A DNA stretch of 64,000 bases, taken from positions 1,777,001 through 1,841,000 of the forward strand of contig NZ_CP125380.1 of NCBI RefSeq assembly GCF_034009455.1. The letters are read 5' to 3'. The DNA is from Pseudomonas sp. P5_109 (GTDB lineage: Bacteria > Pseudomonadota > Gammaproteobacteria > Pseudomonadales > Pseudomonadaceae). Below are positions 9,355 through 18,624 of this stretch, piece after piece. Under the pieces are notes generated by a model. It was not told where the DNA came from. It did no database searches and worked only from the letters and a program-made list of their open reading frames with translations. The translations under genes were made by a program, and so were the position numbers. Every line of letters starts with the position of its first letter. Position 1 is the stretch's first letter.

Positions 9355-9462
9355 ATGAATCGTTTTTGTACCTACATCGATGGTCTGCCATGCATTGTTC
9401 CGTTTGTGAACGCGCAGCCAGTAATGTGGCCTCCGTCTATGCAAGACAAGGTAAAGAAATAA
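9355..9462 (+). CDS. Possible 35-aa small protein between flhF and fleN
   Basis: An ATG seven bases after the flhF stop opens a 35-codon frame beginning MNRFCTYIDGLPCIVPFV and ending TAA one base before the fleN ATG. A GAGG Shine-Dalgarno sits six bases upstream of the start. The fit in both flanks suggests it could be translated and coupled to fleN. No family is recognised, and chance occurrence in a short spacer cannot be excluded. Confidence 0.35.
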   Translation: MNRFCTYIDGLPCIVPFVNAQPVMWPPSMQDKVKK

Positions 9463-9463
9463 C

Positions 9464-10294
9464 ATGGGCAGCATGCATCCCGTACAGGTGATCGCGGTGA
9501 CCGGCGGCAAAGGTGGCGTCGGGAAAACTAACGTGTCAGTGAACTTGTCCCTGGCTTTGGCCGAGCTTGGCCGGCGCGTCATGCTGCTGGACGCCGACCT
9601 GGGACTGGCGAACGTCGACGTTCTGCTGGGCCTGACACCCAAACGTACCCTGGCCGACGTGATCGAGGGCCGCTGCGAACTGCGCGATGTACTGCTGCAG
9701 GGACCAGGCGGCATTCGTATCGTTCCGGCCGCATCCGGCACACAAAGCATGGTTCATCTGAGCCCTGCGCAACACGCTGGCCTGATCCAGGCCTTCAGTG
9801 ATATCGGCGACAACCTCGACGTCCTGGTGATCGACACCGCCGCGGGCATTGGTGAGTCGGTCGTCAGCTTCGTTCGCGCAGCCCAGGAAGTACTGCTGGT
9901 GGTGTGCGACGAGCCGACCTCGATTACCGATGCCTACGCCTTGATCAAGTTGCTCAATCGCGACTACGGCATGAACCGCTTCCGCGTCCTGGCCAACATG
10001 GCCCAGAGCCCGCAGGAAGGGCGCAACCTGTTCGCCAAGTTGACCAAGGTCACGGATCGCTTCCTCGACGTCGCCCTACAATACGTCGGCGCGGTGCCTT
10101 ACGACGAAAGCGTGCGCAAGGCCGTGCAGAAGCAGCGCGCTGTCTACGAGGCGTTCCCGCGCTCCAAGTGCTCGCTGGCGTTCAAGGCCATCGCGCAGAA
10201 GGTCGATACCTGGCCGCTGCCGGCCAACCCGCGCGGGCACCTGGAGTTTTTCGTCGAGCGTCTCGTGCAGCAGACAGCAGGACCTGTGCTATGA
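9464..10294 (+). CDS. fleN: Flagellar number regulator FleN (FlhG)
   Basis: 276 aa MinD/ParA-type ATPase. The deviant Walker A GGKGGVGKT is at residues 14-22. It is followed by MLLDADLGLANVDVLLG and the switch DTAAGIGESVVSF. FleN represses the master regulator FleQ and, with FlhF, limits cells to one or few polar flagella. The stop overlaps the fliA start by ATGA. The basic C-terminal helix expected for membrane binding is present. Confidence 0.97.
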   Translation: MGSMHPVQVIAVTGGKGGVGKTNVSVNLSLALAELGRRVMLLDADLGLANVDVLLGLTPKRTLADVIEGRCELRDVLLQGPGGIRIVPAASGTQSMVHLSPAQHAGLIQAFSDIGDNLDVLVIDTAAGIGESVVSFVRAAQEVLLVVCDEPTSITDAYALIKLLNRDYGMNRFRVLANMAQSPQEGRNLFAKLTKVTDRFLDVALQYVGAVPYDESVRKAVQKQRAVYEAFPRSKCSLAFKAIAQKVDTWPLPANPRGHLEFFVERLVQQTAGPVL

Positions 10295-11031
10295 CAGCCA
10301 GCGGTTACAACCTCTACAAAAAATCAGCTCGTGATGCGCAGTACGAGCTGATCGAGCGTTACGCGCCGCTGGTTAAACGCATTGCTTACCACTTGCTGGC
10401 GCGCTTGCCGGCCAGTGTCCAGGTCGAAGACCTGATCCAGGCCGGGATGATCGGCCTGCTTGAAGTGTCTACCAAATATGACGCCAGCAAAGGCGCCAGT
10501 TTCGAGACGTACGCGGGCATTCGAATCCGCGGCGCCATGCTCGATGAAGTGCGCAAGGGGGACTGGGCGCCTCGTTCGGTTCACCGCAATACGCGCATGG
10601 TCAGCGACGCTATTCGCTCGATTGAAGCGAAAACCGGCCGTGACGCTAAAGATCACGAAGTTGCGGCCGAACTCCAATTGAGTCTCGACGATTACTACGG
10701 AATTTTGAACGACACGCTGGGCAGCCGCTTATTCAGTTTCGACGACCTGTTGCAGGACGGCGAACACGAAGGGCTGCACGAGGATGGCGCGAGTGCTCAT
10801 CTCGAGCCGTCACGCGATCTGGAAGATGAACGCTTCCAGGCTGCGCTGGCGGATGCGATTGCCAATTTGCCGGAGCGTGAGCGACTGGTGTTGGCGCTGT
10901 ACTACGACGAAGAGTTGAACCTCAAGGAAATCGGTGAGGTCCTGGGGGTCAGCGAATCGCGGGTCAGCCAGTTACACAGCCAGTGCGCGGCCCGTTTGCG
11001 GGGGCGTTTGGGGGAGTGGCGAGCGCGCTGA
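10291..11031 (+). CDS. fliA: RNA polymerase sigma factor FliA (sigma-28)
   Basis: 246 aa. Sigma region 2 is YNLYKKSARDAQYELIERYA through YAGIRIRGAMLDEVRKGDW, region 3 is around residues 95-125, and region 4 ends with LKEIGEVLGVSESRVSQLHS. FliA transcribes late flagellar and chemotaxis genes. The ATG at 10291 overlaps the fleN stop by 4 nt. The frame stays open upstream, but that part is antiparallel coding noise inside fleN. Confidence 0.98.
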   Translation: MTASGYNLYKKSARDAQYELIERYAPLVKRIAYHLLARLPASVQVEDLIQAGMIGLLEVSTKYDASKGASFETYAGIRIRGAMLDEVRKGDWAPRSVHRNTRMVSDAIRSIEAKTGRDAKDHEVAAELQLSLDDYYGILNDTLGSRLFSFDDLLQDGEHEGLHEDGASAHLEPSRDLEDERFQAALADAIANLPERERLVLALYYDEELNLKEIGEVLGVSESRVSQLHSQCAARLRGRLGEWRAR

Positions 11032-11198
11032 AGGCAGTGTGGGGACACTGCGAACGAGGCTGGTGTGGTGTTGAACTACCCCGGTCTCGATCTGTTGTGC
11101 TCCATACAGTCATTGAGTGCTTTGCCGGATTGATTGAAATGGCGCGTCCAGGTGCTGGGCGCGTTTAAGACTGCTTGGAGGTCGAATTGGACAAGAAC

Positions 11199-11570
11199 AT
11201 GAAAATCCTCATCGTTGATGACTTCTCAACGATGCGGCGGATCATCAAGAACCTGCTGCGTGACCTTGGGTTCACCAACACCGTCGAGGCCGACGATGGC
11301 ACTACCGCCATTCCGGTGCTCAACAGCGGAAGCATCGACTTTCTGGTAACGGACTGGAACATGCCTGGCATGACCGGTATCGATCTGCTGCGCCACGTGC
11401 GTGCCGATGAGAAGCTCAAGCACCTGCCGGTGCTGATGGTGACCGCTGAAGCCAAGCGTGAGCAGATCATCGAAGCGGCCCAGGCCGGCGTTAACGGCTA
11501 TGTGGTCAAACCCTTCACGGCCCAGGCGTTGAAAGAAAAAATCGAGAAGATTTTCGAACGCATCGGTTGA
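11199..11570 (+). CDS. cheY: Chemotaxis response regulator CheY
   Basis: 123 aa single receiver domain. It has the acidic pair D7/D8, phospho-acceptor D52 (VTDWNMPG), T82 and K104 (VVKPF). CheY-phosphate binds FliM and reverses the motor. The ATG at 11199 gives the family-standard start MKILIVDD. The strong GGAGG at 11177-11181 is 17 nt away and better placed for an in-frame TTG at 11187 that would add four residues, so the exact start is slightly uncertain. The 167-nt gap after fliA probably holds a promoter. Confidence 0.97.
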   Translation: MKILIVDDFSTMRRIIKNLLRDLGFTNTVEADDGTTAIPVLNSGSIDFLVTDWNMPGMTGIDLLRHVRADEKLKHLPVLMVTAEAKREQIIEAAQAGVNGYVVKPFTAQALKEKIEKIFERIG

Positions 11571-11591
11571 TGAGTGCGCCACGGGGGAGCT

Positions 11592-12380
11592 ATGGGCAAT
11601 AACGAATCTTCATTGGGCGATTTCGAGTCGACCCTGAAAAAACACGCCGTCGAATTGGTCGCGAGCCTTGAAAAAGGCAAGTTCGGCGACGCGGTGCAAT
11701 TGATCCATGAGCTCAACCAGACCCGTGACCGCGGCCTGTATCAGGAGGTGGGCAAGCTCACCCGCGAGCTGCACAGCGCGATCGTCAATTTCCAGATTGA
11801 CCCGCACATGCCGCAAGCCGAAGAAGTGTCGCAGATCACCGATGCCGCCGAGCGCCTGGGGTATGTGGTCAAGCTGACCGAGGCCGCAGCCAATCGCACC
11901 ATGGATCTGGTGGAAAGTGCCACGCCTCTGGTCAACAGCCTGGCGGATGAGGCCCAGGCCTTGAGTACGGACTGGGGACGCTTCATGCGTCGTGAAGTCG
12001 GCGCCGAGGAGTTCCGTGAATTGGCCCGGCGGGTCGACGGCTTCCTGGCACGCAGCGGCACGGACAATCGCGCGGTGTCGGGCAACCTCAACGACATCCT
12101 GCTCGCCCAGGATTACCAGGACCTCACGGGGCAAGTGATCAAGCGCGTGACCCAGTTGGTCACCGAAGTTGAAAGCAACCTGCTCAAGCTCGTGCTCATG
12201 GCCAGCCAGGTGGACCGCTTTGCGGGCATCGAACATGACCGTGAAGCGATGCTTGCTGAAAAAGATCCACAAAAACATCTCTCTCAGGGTGAAGGTCCGC
12301 AGATTCATGCCGATAAAAGAGAAGACGTTGTGTCCGGTCAGGACGATGTGGACGATTTGTTATCCAGCCTGGGATTCTAG
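11592..12380 (+). CDS. cheZ: CheY phosphatase CheZ
   Basis: 262 aa, mostly helical. The active-site helix is AQDYQDLTGQVIKRV, which holds the catalytic Gln and the Asp that position CheY. The C-terminal peptide DDVDDLLSSLGF is the tethered CheY-binding helix. CheZ accelerates CheY-phosphate hydrolysis. The ATG at 11592 was preferred to an upstream in-frame GTG at 11574. It follows cheY by 21 nt. Confidence 0.96.
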   Translation: MGNNESSLGDFESTLKKHAVELVASLEKGKFGDAVQLIHELNQTRDRGLYQEVGKLTRELHSAIVNFQIDPHMPQAEEVSQITDAAERLGYVVKLTEAAANRTMDLVESATPLVNSLADEAQALSTDWGRFMRREVGAEEFRELARRVDGFLARSGTDNRAVSGNLNDILLAQDYQDLTGQVIKRVTQLVTEVESNLLKLVLMASQVDRFAGIEHDREAMLAEKDPQKHLSQGEGPQIHADKREDVVSGQDDVDDLLSSLGF

Positions 12381-12434
12381 AGTTTTAGCATTTTAGGTTT
12401 TTTGGGTTTTTAGACCTGTAGGAGCACCCCCTTA

Positions 12435-14705
12435 ATGAGCTTCGGCGCCGATGAAGAGATCCTTCAGGATTTCCTGGTTGAGGCCGGCGAGATTCTAGAG
12501 CAACTGTCCGAGCAACTGGTCGAGCTGGAAAGCCGTCCGGATGATGCGGATCTGCTCAATGCAATTTTTCGCGGTTTTCACACTGTAAAAGGGGGCGCCG
12601 GCTTCCTCCAGCTCAACGAGCTGGTGGAGTGCTGCCACATCGCCGAGAACGTGTTCGACATCCTGCGCAAGGGTGAGCGTCGCGTCGATTCGGAACTGAT
12701 GGACGTGGTTCTCGAAGCGCTGGACGCGGTGAACGGCATGTTCAGCGAAGTCCGCGAGCGTGGCCCGATCACGGCTGCAACGCCTGAACTGCTGGCGGCA
12801 TTGGCCCGTCTGGCCGAGCCGCAGTCGGCTGACGAGGTGGCCTCTGCGCCTGTTGCCGCCGTGGTCGAAGCGCCGGTGGCTGAAGCCGATTCGGGCGACA
12901 TTACCGATAATGAATTTGAACAGTTGCTGGACTCGCTGAATGCCGTCAAGGCCCAGGCCGAGGCGCCGGCGGCTGTGTCTGCGCCGGTCAGCGATACCGC
13001 TGCCAGCGATGAAATCACCGATGCCGAGTTCGAGTCGTTGCTCGATCAGTTGCACGGCAAAGGCCAGTTCGCCGTCGATGCGGTTGCGCCGGCTCCGGCT
13101 GCGCCAGAAGCACCGAAAGCGGCGGGCGACAGTTCCGATATTACTGACGACGAATTTGAAGCACTGCTCGACCAGTTGCACGGCAAGGGCAACTTCGCCG
13201 TCGAGGCGCTGGAATCGGCCATTGCTTCGGTGCCTGCACCTGCAGCACCTACCGCCGCGGCGGCCGGCAGCGATCTGATTTCCGATCACGAGTTCGAAGC
13301 GCTGCTTGACGAACTGCACGGCAAGGGCAAGTTCAGCGAAGTCGGCACCGCGACTGTGGCCAATGGTTCGAATGCGGCTGTTGCGGCACCGGCAGCCAAG
13401 GCCGCGGCGCCGAAACCGGTCGCCAAGGCCCCGGAGCCAAAAGCCGAAGCCCCGGCAGCCGCTGCCGCCCCGGCTGCTGCACCGGCATCGTCCCGCGCTC
13501 CGGCCGCGCCACCGGCGGAAAAACCGGCGAGCGAAGCCGAGACCACCGTACGCGTCGACACTGCGCGCCTCGATGAGATCATGAACATGGTCGGCGAATT
13601 GGTGCTGGTGCGTAACCGCCTGGTCCGCCTGGGCCTCAACAGCGGCGACGAAGCCATGTCCAAGGCCGTGTCGAACCTCGACGTGGTCACGGCCGACCTG
13701 CAGACCGCGGTCATGAAGACCCGGATGCAACCGATCAAGAAAGTCTTCGGGCGCTTCCCGCGCCTGGTTCGCGACCTGGCGCGCCAGCTCAAGAAAGAGA
13801 TCAACCTGGAACTGGTCGGCGAAGAAACCGACCTCGACAAGAACCTCGTCGAGGCCCTGGCCGACCCGCTGGTCCACTTGGTGCGCAACGCGGTCGACCA
13901 CGGCATCGAGTCGCCGGAAGAGCGCGAAGCCTCGGGCAAGGCCCGTGGCGGTAAGGTGATCCTGGCGGCCGAGCAGGAAGGCGATCACATCCTGCTGTCG
14001 ATCTCCGACGACGGCAAAGGCATGGACCCGAATGTCCTGCGTTCCATCGCGGTAAAACGCGGTGTGATGGACAAGGATGCCGCCGATCGCCTGAGCGATA
14101 CCGAATGCTACAACCTGATCTTCGCCCCGGGTTTCTCGACCAAGACCGAGATTTCCGACGTATCGGGTCGCGGCGTGGGCATGGACGTGGTGAAAACCAA
14201 GATTTCCCAGCTCAATGGCTCGATCAACATCTACTCGGCCAAGGGCCAGGGTTCGAAGATCGTCATCAAAGTGCCGCTGACCCTGGCGATCATGCCGACG
14301 CTGATGGTCATGCTCGGCAACCAGGCGTTTGCGTTCCCGCTGGTGAACGTCAACGAGATCTTCCACCTCGACCTGTCGACCACCAACGTCGTGGACGGCC
14401 AGGAAGTGGTAATCGTGCGGGACAAGGCGCTGCCATTGTTCTATCTCAAACGCTGGCTGGTCAGCTCCGCCGCTCACGAAGAGCAGCGCGAGGGCCACGT
14501 GGTGATCCTTTCGGTGGGCACGCAGCGGATCGGCTTTGTCGTCGATCAACTGGTGGGCCAGGAAGAAGTGGTCATCAAGCCATTGGGCAAAATGCTCCAG
14601 GGGACTCCGGGCATGTCCGGCGCCACCATCACCGGTGACGGCCGCATCGCGCTGATTCTCGATGTTCCGAGCATGCTCAAGCGTTACGCCACACGGCGTA
14701 TTTGA
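12435..14705 (+). CDS. cheA: Chemotaxis histidine kinase CheA
   Basis: 756 aa. An Hpt domain has phospho-histidine H49 (FRGFHTVKGGAG). A long acidic/Ala-Pro linker (about 140-365) follows, then dimerisation (about 375-430), an ATPase domain with VRNAVDHGIE and GVGMDVVKTKI, and a CheW-like domain to the C-terminus. The linker contains four copies of a D-I-T-D-x-E-F-E-x-L-L-D-x-L-H-G-K-G pattern, the first lacking the LHGKG part. Such repeats may recruit CheY or the polar-localisation proteins, which is inference. The start is ATG with GGAGC upstream. Confidence 0.98.
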   Translation: MSFGADEEILQDFLVEAGEILEQLSEQLVELESRPDDADLLNAIFRGFHTVKGGAGFLQLNELVECCHIAENVFDILRKGERRVDSELMDVVLEALDAVNGMFSEVRERGPITAATPELLAALARLAEPQSADEVASAPVAAVVEAPVAEADSGDITDNEFEQLLDSLNAVKAQAEAPAAVSAPVSDTAASDEITDAEFESLLDQLHGKGQFAVDAVAPAPAAPEAPKAAGDSSDITDDEFEALLDQLHGKGNFAVEALESAIASVPAPAAPTAAAAGSDLISDHEFEALLDELHGKGKFSEVGTATVANGSNAAVAAPAAKAAAPKPVAKAPEPKAEAPAAAAAPAAAPASSRAPAAPPAEKPASEAETTVRVDTARLDEIMNMVGELVLVRNRLVRLGLNSGDEAMSKAVSNLDVVTADLQTAVMKTRMQPIKKVFGRFPRLVRDLARQLKKEINLELVGEETDLDKNLVEALADPLVHLVRNAVDHGIESPEEREASGKARGGKVILAAEQEGDHILLSISDDGKGMDPNVLRSIAVKRGVMDKDAADRLSDTECYNLIFAPGFSTKTEISDVSGRGVGMDVVKTKISQLNGSINIYSAKGQGSKIVIKVPLTLAIMPTLMVMLGNQAFAFPLVNVNEIFHLDLSTTNVVDGQEVVIVRDKALPLFYLKRWLVSSAAHEEQREGHVVILSVGTQRIGFVVDQLVGQEEVVIKPLGKMLQGTPGMSGATITGDGRIALILDVPSMLKRYATRRI
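12888..13340 (+). repeat. Four degenerate coding repeats in the CheA linker
   Basis: Within cheA, segments near 12888-12950, 13003-13074, 13126-13200 and 13267-13338 encode related ~20-residue motifs (ITDNEFEQLLDSL; EITDAEFESLLDQLHGKGQF; DITDDEFEALLDQLHGKGNF; LISDHEFEALLDELHGKGKF). They are spaced by about 25 alanine/proline-rich residues. The last three are clearly duplicates of each other. Confidence 0.85.
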
Positions 14706-14753
14706 TTCTGGTGGAGCGGGGCGCCTGGCCTCGCTCCATCTAATGGAGTGTTT

Positions 14754-15884
14754 ATGGCAGTCAAGGTCCTGGTGGTGGACGATTCGGGGTTTTTCCGCCG
14801 CCGCGTCTCGGAAATTCTTTCAGCGGATTCCAACATCCAGGTCGTCGGCACGGCGACCAACGGCAAAGAGGCGATCGATCAGGCACTGGCGCTCAAGCCA
14901 GACGTGATCACCATGGACTACGAGATGCCGATGATGGACGGCATCACCGCCGTGCGGCACATCATGCAACGCTGCCCGACCCCGGTCCTGATGTTCTCCT
15001 CGCTGACCCACGAAGGCGCCCGGGTCACCCTGGATGCGCTGGATGCCGGCGCGGTGGACTTCCTGCCGAAGAACTTCGAAGACATCTCGCGCAACCCCGA
15101 GAAGGTCAAGCAACTGCTGTGCGAGAAGATCCTGAGCATCTCGCGCAGTAATCGTCGTGTCAGTCACTACAGCGCTCCAGCACCTGTCGCTGCGCCAGCC
15201 CCGATGCCCGCGCCTTCGAGCGTGGGCAGTTTTGGCAGCAGCGCGCCCGTGCGTCCGGCTCCGGCACCGATCCCTGCGCGTACGCATGCGGCCAGCCCGT
15301 CGTCACCTGCGCCAAAACGCAAAAACTACAAGCTGGTTGCCATCGGCACCTCCACCGGCGGACCGGTCGCCCTGCAGCGGGTCCTGACTCAGTTGCCGGC
15401 CAATTTCCCGGCGCCGATCGTGCTGGTTCAACACATGCCGGCGGCCTTCACCAAGGCCTTCGCCGAACGCCTGGACAAGCTCTGCCGCATCAGCGTCAAG
15501 GAAGCCGAGGATGGCGACATCCTGCGTCCGGGCCTGGCGCTGCTGGCACCGGGTGGCAAGCAGATGATGATCGACGGCCGTGGCGCGGTGAAAATCCTCC
15601 CGGGTGACGAGCGTCTGAACTACAAGCCGTGCGTGGATATCACGTTCGGCTCGGCCGCCAAGACCTACGGCGACAAAGTTCTGGCGGTCGTCCTGACCGG
15701 CATGGGCGCCGACGGTCGTGAAGGCGCGCGCCTGCTCAAGCAGGGCGGCAGTTCGATCTGGGCACAGGACGAAGCCAGTTGTGTGATCTACGGCATGCCG
15801 ATGGCCATCGTCAAAGCTGAACTCGCCGACGCGGTGTACAGCCTCGACGACATTGGCAAGCACCTGGTCGAGGCTTGTATCTGA
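14754..15884 (+). CDS. cheB: Protein-glutamate methylesterase CheB
   Basis: 376 aa. A receiver domain with phospho-acceptor D55 is joined by a long Ala/Pro-rich linker (about 140-190) to the methylesterase domain. The catalytic residues are S200 (GTSTGG), H227 (VQHMP) and D320 (GADGREG). It removes methyl groups from chemoreceptors for adaptation. The ATG at 14754 follows a GGAG; an upstream in-frame GTG at 14748 is less likely. The stop overlaps motC by one base. Confidence 0.97.
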   Translation: MAVKVLVVDDSGFFRRRVSEILSADSNIQVVGTATNGKEAIDQALALKPDVITMDYEMPMMDGITAVRHIMQRCPTPVLMFSSLTHEGARVTLDALDAGAVDFLPKNFEDISRNPEKVKQLLCEKILSISRSNRRVSHYSAPAPVAAPAPMPAPSSVGSFGSSAPVRPAPAPIPARTHAASPSSPAPKRKNYKLVAIGTSTGGPVALQRVLTQLPANFPAPIVLVQHMPAAFTKAFAERLDKLCRISVKEAEDGDILRPGLALLAPGGKQMMIDGRGAVKILPGDERLNYKPCVDITFGSAAKTYGDKVLAVVLTGMGADGREGARLLKQGGSSIWAQDEASCVIYGMPMAIVKAELADAVYSLDDIGKHLVEACI

Positions 15885-16624
15885 TGGATGTTCTAAGCCT
15901 GATCGGCATCATCATGGCCTTCGTCGCCATCATTGGCGGCAACTACCTTGAAGGCGGTCACCTCGGCGCCCTGGCCAACGGCCCGGCAGCGCTGATCGTG
16001 CTCGGCGGCACCATTGGCGCCGCGCTGCTGCAATCGCCGATGAGCGCCTTCAAGCGCGCCATGCAGATCCTTGCCTGGATCCTGTTCCCGCCGCGCGTTG
16101 ACCTCGCCGGTGGCATCGACCGGGTAGTGAACTGGAGCCTGACCGCGCGCAAGGAAGGCCTGTTGGGCCTTGAAGGAATCGCCGACGCCGAGCCCGACAA
16201 CTACGCGCGCAAAGGCTTGCAACTGCTGGTCGACGGAGCCGAGCCGGAAGCGATCCGCAGCATTCTGGAAGTGGATTTCTACACCCAGGAAAGCCGCGAT
16301 GTCGAAGCGGCCAAGGTCTTCGAAAGCATGGGTGGTTACGCGCCGACCATCGGCATCATCGGTGCGGTGATGGGCCTGATTCACGTGATGGGCAACCTCG
16401 GTGATCCGTCGCAACTGGGTAACGGCATCGCCGTGGCCTTCGTCGCCACCATCTACGGCGTGGCCAGTGCCAACCTGGTGCTGCTGCCGATTGCCGCCAA
16501 ACTCAAATCCATCGCGCTGCGCCAGTCGCGTTATCGCGAAATGTTGCTGGAAGGACTGCTGTCGATCGCCGAAGGTGAAAACCCACGCTCAATTGAGTTG
16601 AAGCTCCAGGGCTTCATGGATTGA
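15884..16624 (+). CDS. motC: Flagellar motor stator protein MotC
   Basis: 246 aa MotA/PomA-family proton-channel subunit with four transmembrane helices (for example LIGIIMAFVAIIGGNYLEGG and the GVASANLVLLPIAAKLK helix). It belongs to the second Pseudomonas stator, MotCD, which supports swarming and high-load rotation. The ATG overlaps the cheB TGA. It is followed by motD after 15 nt. Confidence 0.96.
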   Translation: MDVLSLIGIIMAFVAIIGGNYLEGGHLGALANGPAALIVLGGTIGAALLQSPMSAFKRAMQILAWILFPPRVDLAGGIDRVVNWSLTARKEGLLGLEGIADAEPDNYARKGLQLLVDGAEPEAIRSILEVDFYTQESRDVEAAKVFESMGGYAPTIGIIGAVMGLIHVMGNLGDPSQLGNGIAVAFVATIYGVASANLVLLPIAAKLKSIALRQSRYREMLLEGLLSIAEGENPRSIELKLQGFMD

Positions 16625-16639
16625 TGGGGGTAATGGACT

Positions 16640-17530
16640 ATGGCTCGTCGTCGTCAACATGATGAACATGTAAACCATGAACGTTGGCTGGTTTCCTATG
16701 CCGACTTCATCACCTTGCTGTTTGCTTTTTTCGTGGTGATGTACTCGATCTCGTCGATCAATGAAGGCAAGTACAAGGTCATTTCCGAAGCGCTGGTCGG
16801 GGTCTTTACCGACTCCGATCGCTCGCTCAAGCCGATCCCCATCGGTGACGAGCGGCCGAAGACCGTGACCCCGGCCAAGCCGCTGGTCAAGGACAGTGAC
16901 CAGGTCGATGCCGGTGTCTCCGGCGCCAGCGACCCGCTCAAAAGCATCGCCGACGACATCAGCGCGGCGTTCGGTGACCTGATCAGCTCCAACCAGATGA
17001 CCGTGCGTGGCAACGAGTTGTGGGTCGAGATCGAGCTCAATTCAAGTCTGTTGTTCGGCAGTGGCGATGCCATGCCCAGCGACATCGCGTTCAACATCAT
17101 CGACAAGGTCGCGGCGATCCTCAAGCCGTTCGACAACCCGATTCATGTCGAAGGTTTCACTGACGATCAACCGATCCGCACCGCGCAGTACCCGACCAAC
17201 TGGGAGCTGTCCTCGGCCCGCTCGGCCAGCATCGTGCGCATGTTGGCGATGCAGGGGGTGAACCCCGGTCGCCTGGCTTCGGTCGGTTATGGCGAGTTTC
17301 AGCCAGTGGCCAACAACGCCACCGCCGAAGGCCGCGCGCGCAACCGTCGCGTGGTGCTGGTGGTGTCGCGCAACCTCGATGTGCGCCGCAGTCTGACCGG
17401 CACCGGAACCGCTAATGCGCAACCGGATGCCGCCTTGAAGCGTGCTGGCACACAAACTGCACCGACCCCGGTCAAGTCGCCGGTACGAGAGAACGCCGTC
17501 AATTCTCCGTCACCCGTATTAACACGTTGA
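16640..17530 (+). CDS. motD: Flagellar motor stator protein MotD
   Basis: 296 aa. One N-terminal transmembrane helix has the proton-conducting Asp in the context WLVSYADFITLLFAFFVVMY. A periplasmic OmpA-like peptidoglycan-binding domain follows (about 125-255, with VEGFTDDQPI and SSARSASIVRML). It partners with MotC. The C-terminal ~40 residues form a low-complexity Thr/Pro tail. Confidence 0.96.
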   Translation: MARRRQHDEHVNHERWLVSYADFITLLFAFFVVMYSISSINEGKYKVISEALVGVFTDSDRSLKPIPIGDERPKTVTPAKPLVKDSDQVDAGVSGASDPLKSIADDISAAFGDLISSNQMTVRGNELWVEIELNSSLLFGSGDAMPSDIAFNIIDKVAAILKPFDNPIHVEGFTDDQPIRTAQYPTNWELSSARSASIVRMLAMQGVNPGRLASVGYGEFQPVANNATAEGRARNRRVVLVVSRNLDVRRSLTGTGTANAQPDAALKRAGTQTAPTPVKSPVRENAVNSPSPVLTR

Positions 17531-17573
17531 GCTATTTCTCGGACGATCCGTTCGGCCGGGAGGAACAATCCGA

Positions 17574-18362
17574 ATGAGAGTCTGGGCAGTCGCCAATCAA
17601 AAGGGTGGTGTCGGTAAAACCACTTCCTCCATCGCTTTAGCCGGGTTGCTGGCCGAGGCGGGCAAGCGCGTGGTCGTGGTCGATCTCGACCCTCATGGCT
17701 CCATGACCAGCTACTTCGGTTACGACCCCGACACCCTGGAACACAGCAACTACGATCTGTTCCTGCACAAGGGCAACGTGCCCCAAGGCCTGCCGGGTCA
17801 ACTGCTGCTGTCGACCAGCGACGAACGCATCTCCCTGTTGCCCTCCAGCACCGCGCTGGCCACCCTTGAGCGCCAGTCGCCGGGGCAGAGCGGTTTGGGC
17901 CTGGTGATTGCCAAGAGCCTGGCGCAACTGTGGCAGGACTTCGATTACGCGGTGATCGACAGCCCGCCATTGCTCGGCGTGCTGATGGTCAATGCCTTGG
18001 CGGCGAGCCAGCAACTGGTGATTCCGGTGCAGACCGAACACCTGGCGGTCAAGGGCCTCGAGCGCATGGTCAACACCCTGGCGATGATCAACCGCTCACG
18101 CAAACAGGCATTGCCATTCACCATCGTGCCGACCTTGTTTGACCGGCGCACCCAGGCGTCCCTCAGCACATTGCGCGTGCTGCGCGACAAATTCCCCGAC
18201 GAAATCTGGCAAGGCTATATCCCGGTGGACACGCGCCTGCGCGATGCCAGCCGTGCCGGGTTGACACCTTCGCAGTTCGACGGCAAGAGCCGTGGCGTTC
18301 TCGCCTACCGTGCATTGCTCAAGCATCTGCTGGCGGCACAACTCGTTCCGCAGGTGGCCTGA
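17574..18362 (+). CDS. ParA-family ATPase of the chemotaxis cluster (ParC-like)
   Basis: 262 aa ParA/Soj-type ATPase. The deviant Walker A is KGGVGKTT at residues 10-17, followed by VVVVDLDPHGS and the switch VIDSPPLLGVLMVNAL. Genes at this position in Pseudomonas and Vibrio chemotaxis operons encode the ATPase (ParC in Vibrio) that directs polar placement and segregation of chemosensory arrays. No ParB or centromere lies nearby, so plasmid partition is unlikely. The stop codon falls within the first of three REP-based tandem units. Confidence 0.88.
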   Translation: MRVWAVANQKGGVGKTTSSIALAGLLAEAGKRVVVVDLDPHGSMTSYFGYDPDTLEHSNYDLFLHKGNVPQGLPGQLLLSTSDERISLLPSSTALATLERQSPGQSGLGLVIAKSLAQLWQDFDYAVIDSPPLLGVLMVNALAASQQLVIPVQTEHLAVKGLERMVNTLAMINRSRKQALPFTIVPTLFDRRTQASLSTLRVLRDKFPDEIWQGYIPVDTRLRDASRAGLTPSQFDGKSRGVLAYRALLKHLLAAQLVPQVA

Positions 18363-18615
18363 CATGACCCCGATCCCTGTAGGAGCGAGCTTGCTCGCGA
18401 TGGTCGTCAACGAAGACGCGGGAAACCTGACATGACCCCGATCCCTGTAGGAGCGAGCTTGCTCGCGATGGTCGTCAACGATGACGCGGGAAACCTGACA
18501 TGACCCCGATCCTTGTAGGAGCGAGCCTGCTCGCGATGGTCGTCAACGATGACGCGGGAAACCTGACACCCCATGGCGCGCTCAGGCTCATCGCGAGCAG
18601 GCTCGCTCCTACAGG
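18358..18615 (+). repeat. 68-bp REP tandem array between ParA-like and ParP-like genes
   Basis: Units start at 18358, 18426 and 18494 with an exact 68-bp period. Each contains GTAGGAGCGAG-TTGCTCGCGATGG. A final inverted REP lies at 18588-18614. Each unit holds an open frame (18364-18435, 18432-18503, 18500-18628) joined to the next by an ATGA overlap. The last overlaps the ATG of the following gene at 18625. Confidence 0.95.
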
Positions 18616-18624
18616 TGCGTGCGC

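Noticed and set aside
11032..11198. Sigma-28 promoter before cheY (GCCGGATT near 11142)
   Set aside because: The -10-like element departs from GCCGATAA and no matching -35 lies at the right distance.
12495..14549. A 684-codon open frame antisense to cheA
   Set aside because: High GC leaves long frames on the opposite strand; composition is repetitive and mirrors the cheA reading frame. Similar shadows exist over most genes here.
17574..18362. Plasmid partition locus (parA)
   Set aside because: No parB or centromere-like repeats of partition type; the context is entirely chemotaxis and fits the array-positioning ATPase.
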